Source: CAYGTK01 sp964352775
GTDB taxonomy: Bacteria > Bacteroidota > Bacteroidia > Chitinophagales > CAIOSU01
Assembly: GCA_964352775.1 (NCBI GenBank)
Contig: CAYGTK010000080.1
Span: 1-16,775, forward strand
DNA length: 16,775 nt
Direction of reading: 5' to 3'
Shown: piece after piece, positions 14,656 to 16,775 of the stretch
Layout: every line of letters starts with the position of its first letter
How positions within the stretch are numbered: the stretch's first letter is position 1
Notes under the pieces: generated by a model
The model's input: only the letters and a program-made list of their open reading frames with translations
What the model was told of the DNA's origin: nothing
Databases searched by the model: none
Program-made: the position numbers and the translations under genes

Positions 14656-16775
14656 TTATTGTGCTAGTTGGCCGTATTCTTGCGCCTTTTCTAAATTACC
14701 AAGTAGTTGATAGGTAATAGCCAAGTTTCTAAAGGCAGGTTTATAGTTAGGACGGATAACAAGTATTTGCTCGAATATCTGAATGGCCTTTGCATATTCT
14801 TGCTTGAACCCATAGGCGGCTCCAAGGTCTTCCATATATGTGATGGTATTGGGGGCCATTTGTAAAGCTTGTTGAAAATTAGCGATGGCCTTATCCAATT
14901 CGTTCATTTGTCTACCATATACCTGCCCTATTTTGTAATAGGCATAATGCGAAGAAGGATTCAGTCGAATAACTTGTTGAAAGGCAGCTATTGCACGTTG
15001 AGGCTTTTTCGTTTGGGCTAATGCATCACCATAAAAAAGATAAGCTTGCGGGTCGTTATCTTTCGACCTTAGGGCTGCTTCTAAATACTTTATAGCCATT
15101 TCAGGCTGTTTCTTTTGTAAGTAGATCTTGCCTGGGTTTAACAGCCCTTCATAATAACCAGGTGCTACTTTCTGCACCATCTTATAATAGTACATTGCCT
15201 CTTCCAAGCTATCATTCAAAGCATAATAAGCATTACCTAAACCTAACCAAGCATTCTTGTATTTGGGATATAGCTTTACAGCTCGTTCTAGGGAAGCTAC
15301 AGCTTCGCGAAGCATTCTCTCCCGCTTGATAGGGTCTTTTTCATTGGCCGCTTGAACAGTAGACTCTGCACCGAATGCATTGTGGATCTTAGCACTATTG
15401 GTAGAGGTTTTAACATCTGTACTGAATAATACATAGTCGTTCTCCCAAGCCCTGTTCCTGTCAATGGTCTTGAAGCTATACAGTCCTACTACTACTAGCA
15501 ATACCCCCCCCGTTAACGCGGTATTACTAACTGAAAGGCTGTTCCAGTCTCTATTCTTAAAATAGTTGCCAAGCTTGATAAAGCCTATTGCTACAATAAT
15601 GCAAAAACCTAAAGAGGGTAGAAAGACAAAACGTTCGTTCATAGTAATACCTACCGTGAATAGGATGTTACTGGCTAGGAATAAGGTCCCAAAAAAGTAG
15701 AGAAAGCCAAAGCCAATAGGGTTCTTATCAGTAAATAGGCTTTTCAGACCAAAGCCGATCAAAGAAAGAGTGATTACGACAGACAGTAATACCCATGGGT
15801 TGCTCCAATTGGTAACGGGCACTTGGAAGGGATAGTAATCGTGCGTTAAGTGGATGGGGGCGATCAGCAGTTTCCAATACTCGCCAAAAGTGAAAAACAC
15901 GGTCGCCAACTGTTCACTATAAGTAGAGCCTACGAACGGGTCATTGAGAATCTCTGAAGTTTTGAAGCCAACTATTTGCCCACCAGTATACTCTGCCCGC
16001 AGAAACATGTATACACCAGCAGCTAGAATCATTGGGGCCAACACAGTAGCTATTTGTTTATAAGAGGCTTTAGAGAAAAAGAGCAACGCCAAGGGAACTG
16101 CACCCAGATAGGTAATGGAGTTTTCCTTGGAGAACATAGCGAACGAATAGAATAAGACTATCAATGGGATGTAGATCAGTTTCTCAGTTTTAACATACTT
16201 GAAAGCGAATAACAGAGCTGAAATAGATCCAATAAGACCCATTATCTCATCACGACCTTTAATATTCGCAACCACCTCAGTATGTAATGGGTGAGCCACG
16301 TAAAGAGCTGCTGCAATAAAGGGTAGGGTAAGCTGAAGTGCCGAACTAGGTTTGTGCTTGGGAAACAACTCTAATAATGCCAGAAAGACCAACACACCTG
16401 CGATGGCATAGAGTACAATGTTAATGATATGCCCTATATGAGGTTTGTTAGGGCCAAAATATTCCACTTCCAAAGCAAAACTGGCGATGGATAGCGGACG
16501 ATAACGCCCACCAGCAATAAGGTTATACCCATCTTTAAAAAAACCGTAAAGCGCATCGGTTGTCATTATCTCGGGAATACCCTCAATACCTTGTTGCGTC
16601 AAAAAATTCTCTGTAATAAACAAAGCATCATCTACCGCGTATTCGTGACCTGCGGTGTTCACATATAATAGTACGCCCAAAACAAAAATGATTAAAACCT
16701 GAAGCCAGAGGGCTTTGCTGTTACTCGTATTCGTTTTGTTTATAGGGGTCGCCTGGGGTTGGGGCTCCTGTGGGG
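14656..16775 (-). CDS. TMTC-like membrane glycosyltransferase with C-terminal TPRs (5' end beyond window)
   Basis: The 705 visible residues run in one open frame to the window edge. A TTG at 16680 is not the start: 31 further codons are open upstream, giving a Pro/Gln-rich stretch then most of a membrane segment (WLQVLIIFVLGVLLY). Visible residues 20-440 form about ten membrane segments with motifs of GT-C enzymes of the TMTC/DUF1736 type: an Asp-Asp pair (48-49) after the first helix, GRYRPLS (89-95), HPLHTEVVA (161-169), FSKEN (214-218) and NERFVFLPS (379-387). Residues about 489-705 are six or so tetratricopeptide repeats. Relatives use lipid-linked sugars to modify proteins, and the TPRs probably bind substrate in the periplasm; the sugar and target are unknown. 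The coding strand has a run of eight Gs near residue 422. The next gene (GH3/hydrolase) begins 69 bases downstream. Confidence 0.85.
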   Translation of the reverse strand, partial: PQEPQPQATPINKTNTSNSKALWLQVLIIFVLGVLLYVNTAGHEYAVDDALFITENFLTQQGIEGIPEIMTTDALYGFFKDGYNLIAGGRYRPLSIASFALEVEYFGPNKPHIGHIINIVLYAIAGVLVFLALLELFPKHKPSSALQLTLPFIAAALYVAHPLHTEVVANIKGRDEIMGLIGSISALLFAFKYVKTEKLIYIPLIVLFYSFAMFSKENSITYLGAVPLALLFFSKASYKQIATVLAPMILAAGVYMFLRAEYTGGQIVGFKTSEILNDPFVGSTYSEQLATVFFTFGEYWKLLIAPIHLTHDYYPFQVPVTNWSNPWVLLSVVITLSLIGFGLKSLFTDKNPIGFGFLYFFGTLFLASNILFTVGITMNERFVFLPSLGFCIIVAIGFIKLGNYFKNRDWNSLSVSNTALTGGVLLVVVGLYSFKTIDRNRAWENDYVLFSTDVKTSTNSAKIHNAFGAESTVQAANEKDPIKRERMLREAVASLERAVKLYPKYKNAWLGLGNAYYALNDSLEEAMYYYKMVQKVAPGYYEGLLNPGKIYLQKKQPEMAIKYLEAALRSKDNDPQAYLFYGDALAQTKKPQRAIAAFQQVIRLNPSSHYAYYKIGQVYGRQMNELDKAIANFQQALQMAPNTITYMEDLGAAYGFKQEYAKAIQIFEQILVIRPNYKPAFRNLAITYQLLGNLEKAQEYGQLAQ
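15487..15511 (-). repeat. Eight-G homopolymer and adjacent triplet repeat inside CDS
   Basis: The plus strand has eight Cs at 15504-15511 (eight Gs on the coding strand), close to TACTACTACTA at 15487-15497. The G run encodes part of TALTGGVLL in a membrane helix of the TMTC-like protein; the triplets encode part of LLVVVGL. The frame is intact here. Tracts of this kind can slip during replication, but nothing in one sequence shows that this one does. Confidence 0.6.

Noticed and set aside
16678..16680. TTG as the start of the TPR membrane protein
   Set aside because: The frame stays open for 31 more codons to the window edge and includes most of the first membrane helix, so the true start lies outside the window.

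Overview
The window looks like ordinary chromosomal DNA from a Bacteroidota bacterium, most likely of the Flavobacteriales/Cryomorphaceae type. The signs are a BshA of the Bacteroidota/Firmicutes bacillithiol pathway, SurA-like chaperones of outer-membrane biogenesis followed by a MoxR ATPase, the 'YQA.ARDANG ... LLSVPYALYA' N-terminal module typical of secreted Bacteroidota proteins, no clear Shine-Dalgarno sequences, and a TAnnTTTG-type promoter box. I see no insertion sequence, phage, CRISPR array, tRNA or rRNA. Coding density is high and no gene-free stretch exceeds about 220 bases.

Layout from left to right: the 5' part of mfd (minus strand, cut by the window start at base 1); a 220-base gap with candidate divergent promoters; the only plus-strand gene, a secreted protein of unknown function (2107-3156); a divergent PurF-family amidophosphoribosyltransferase (3177-5078); a tight four-gene unit transcribed leftward, reading a two-parvulin PPIase, a parvulin-degenerate lipoprotein, a SurA-like two-parvulin PPIase and a MoxR ATPase (10338 down to 5173; gaps of 1 and 10 bases, then an 8-base overlap); bshA (10436-11578) 26 bases downstream of a GH3/serine-hydrolase fusion (11605-14586); and a large membrane protein with a TMTC-like glycosyltransferase region and C-terminal TPRs (14656 to the window end, 5' end missing).

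Functionally, much of the window concerns the cell envelope. The PPIase unit is expected to guide outer-membrane proteins through the periplasm. The GH3/serine hydrolase probably acts on peptidoglycan or other amino-sugar material, BshA consumes UDP-GlcNAc for the thiol bacillithiol, and the TPR membrane protein resembles lipid-linked-sugar glycosyltransferases. mfd (DNA repair coupled to transcription) and the PurF-like enzyme are housekeeping genes unrelated to these.

I did not find a clearly new system. The points most worth a second look are the parvulin-degenerate lipoprotein in the chaperone operon, the GH3-hydrolase/bshA pairing, the loss of Fe-S ligand positions in the PurF-like enzyme, the duplicated C-terminal module of the orphan secreted protein, an eight-G tract inside the membrane glycosyltransferase gene, and a consensus -7 box placed so close to the mfd start that the mRNA may be leaderless.
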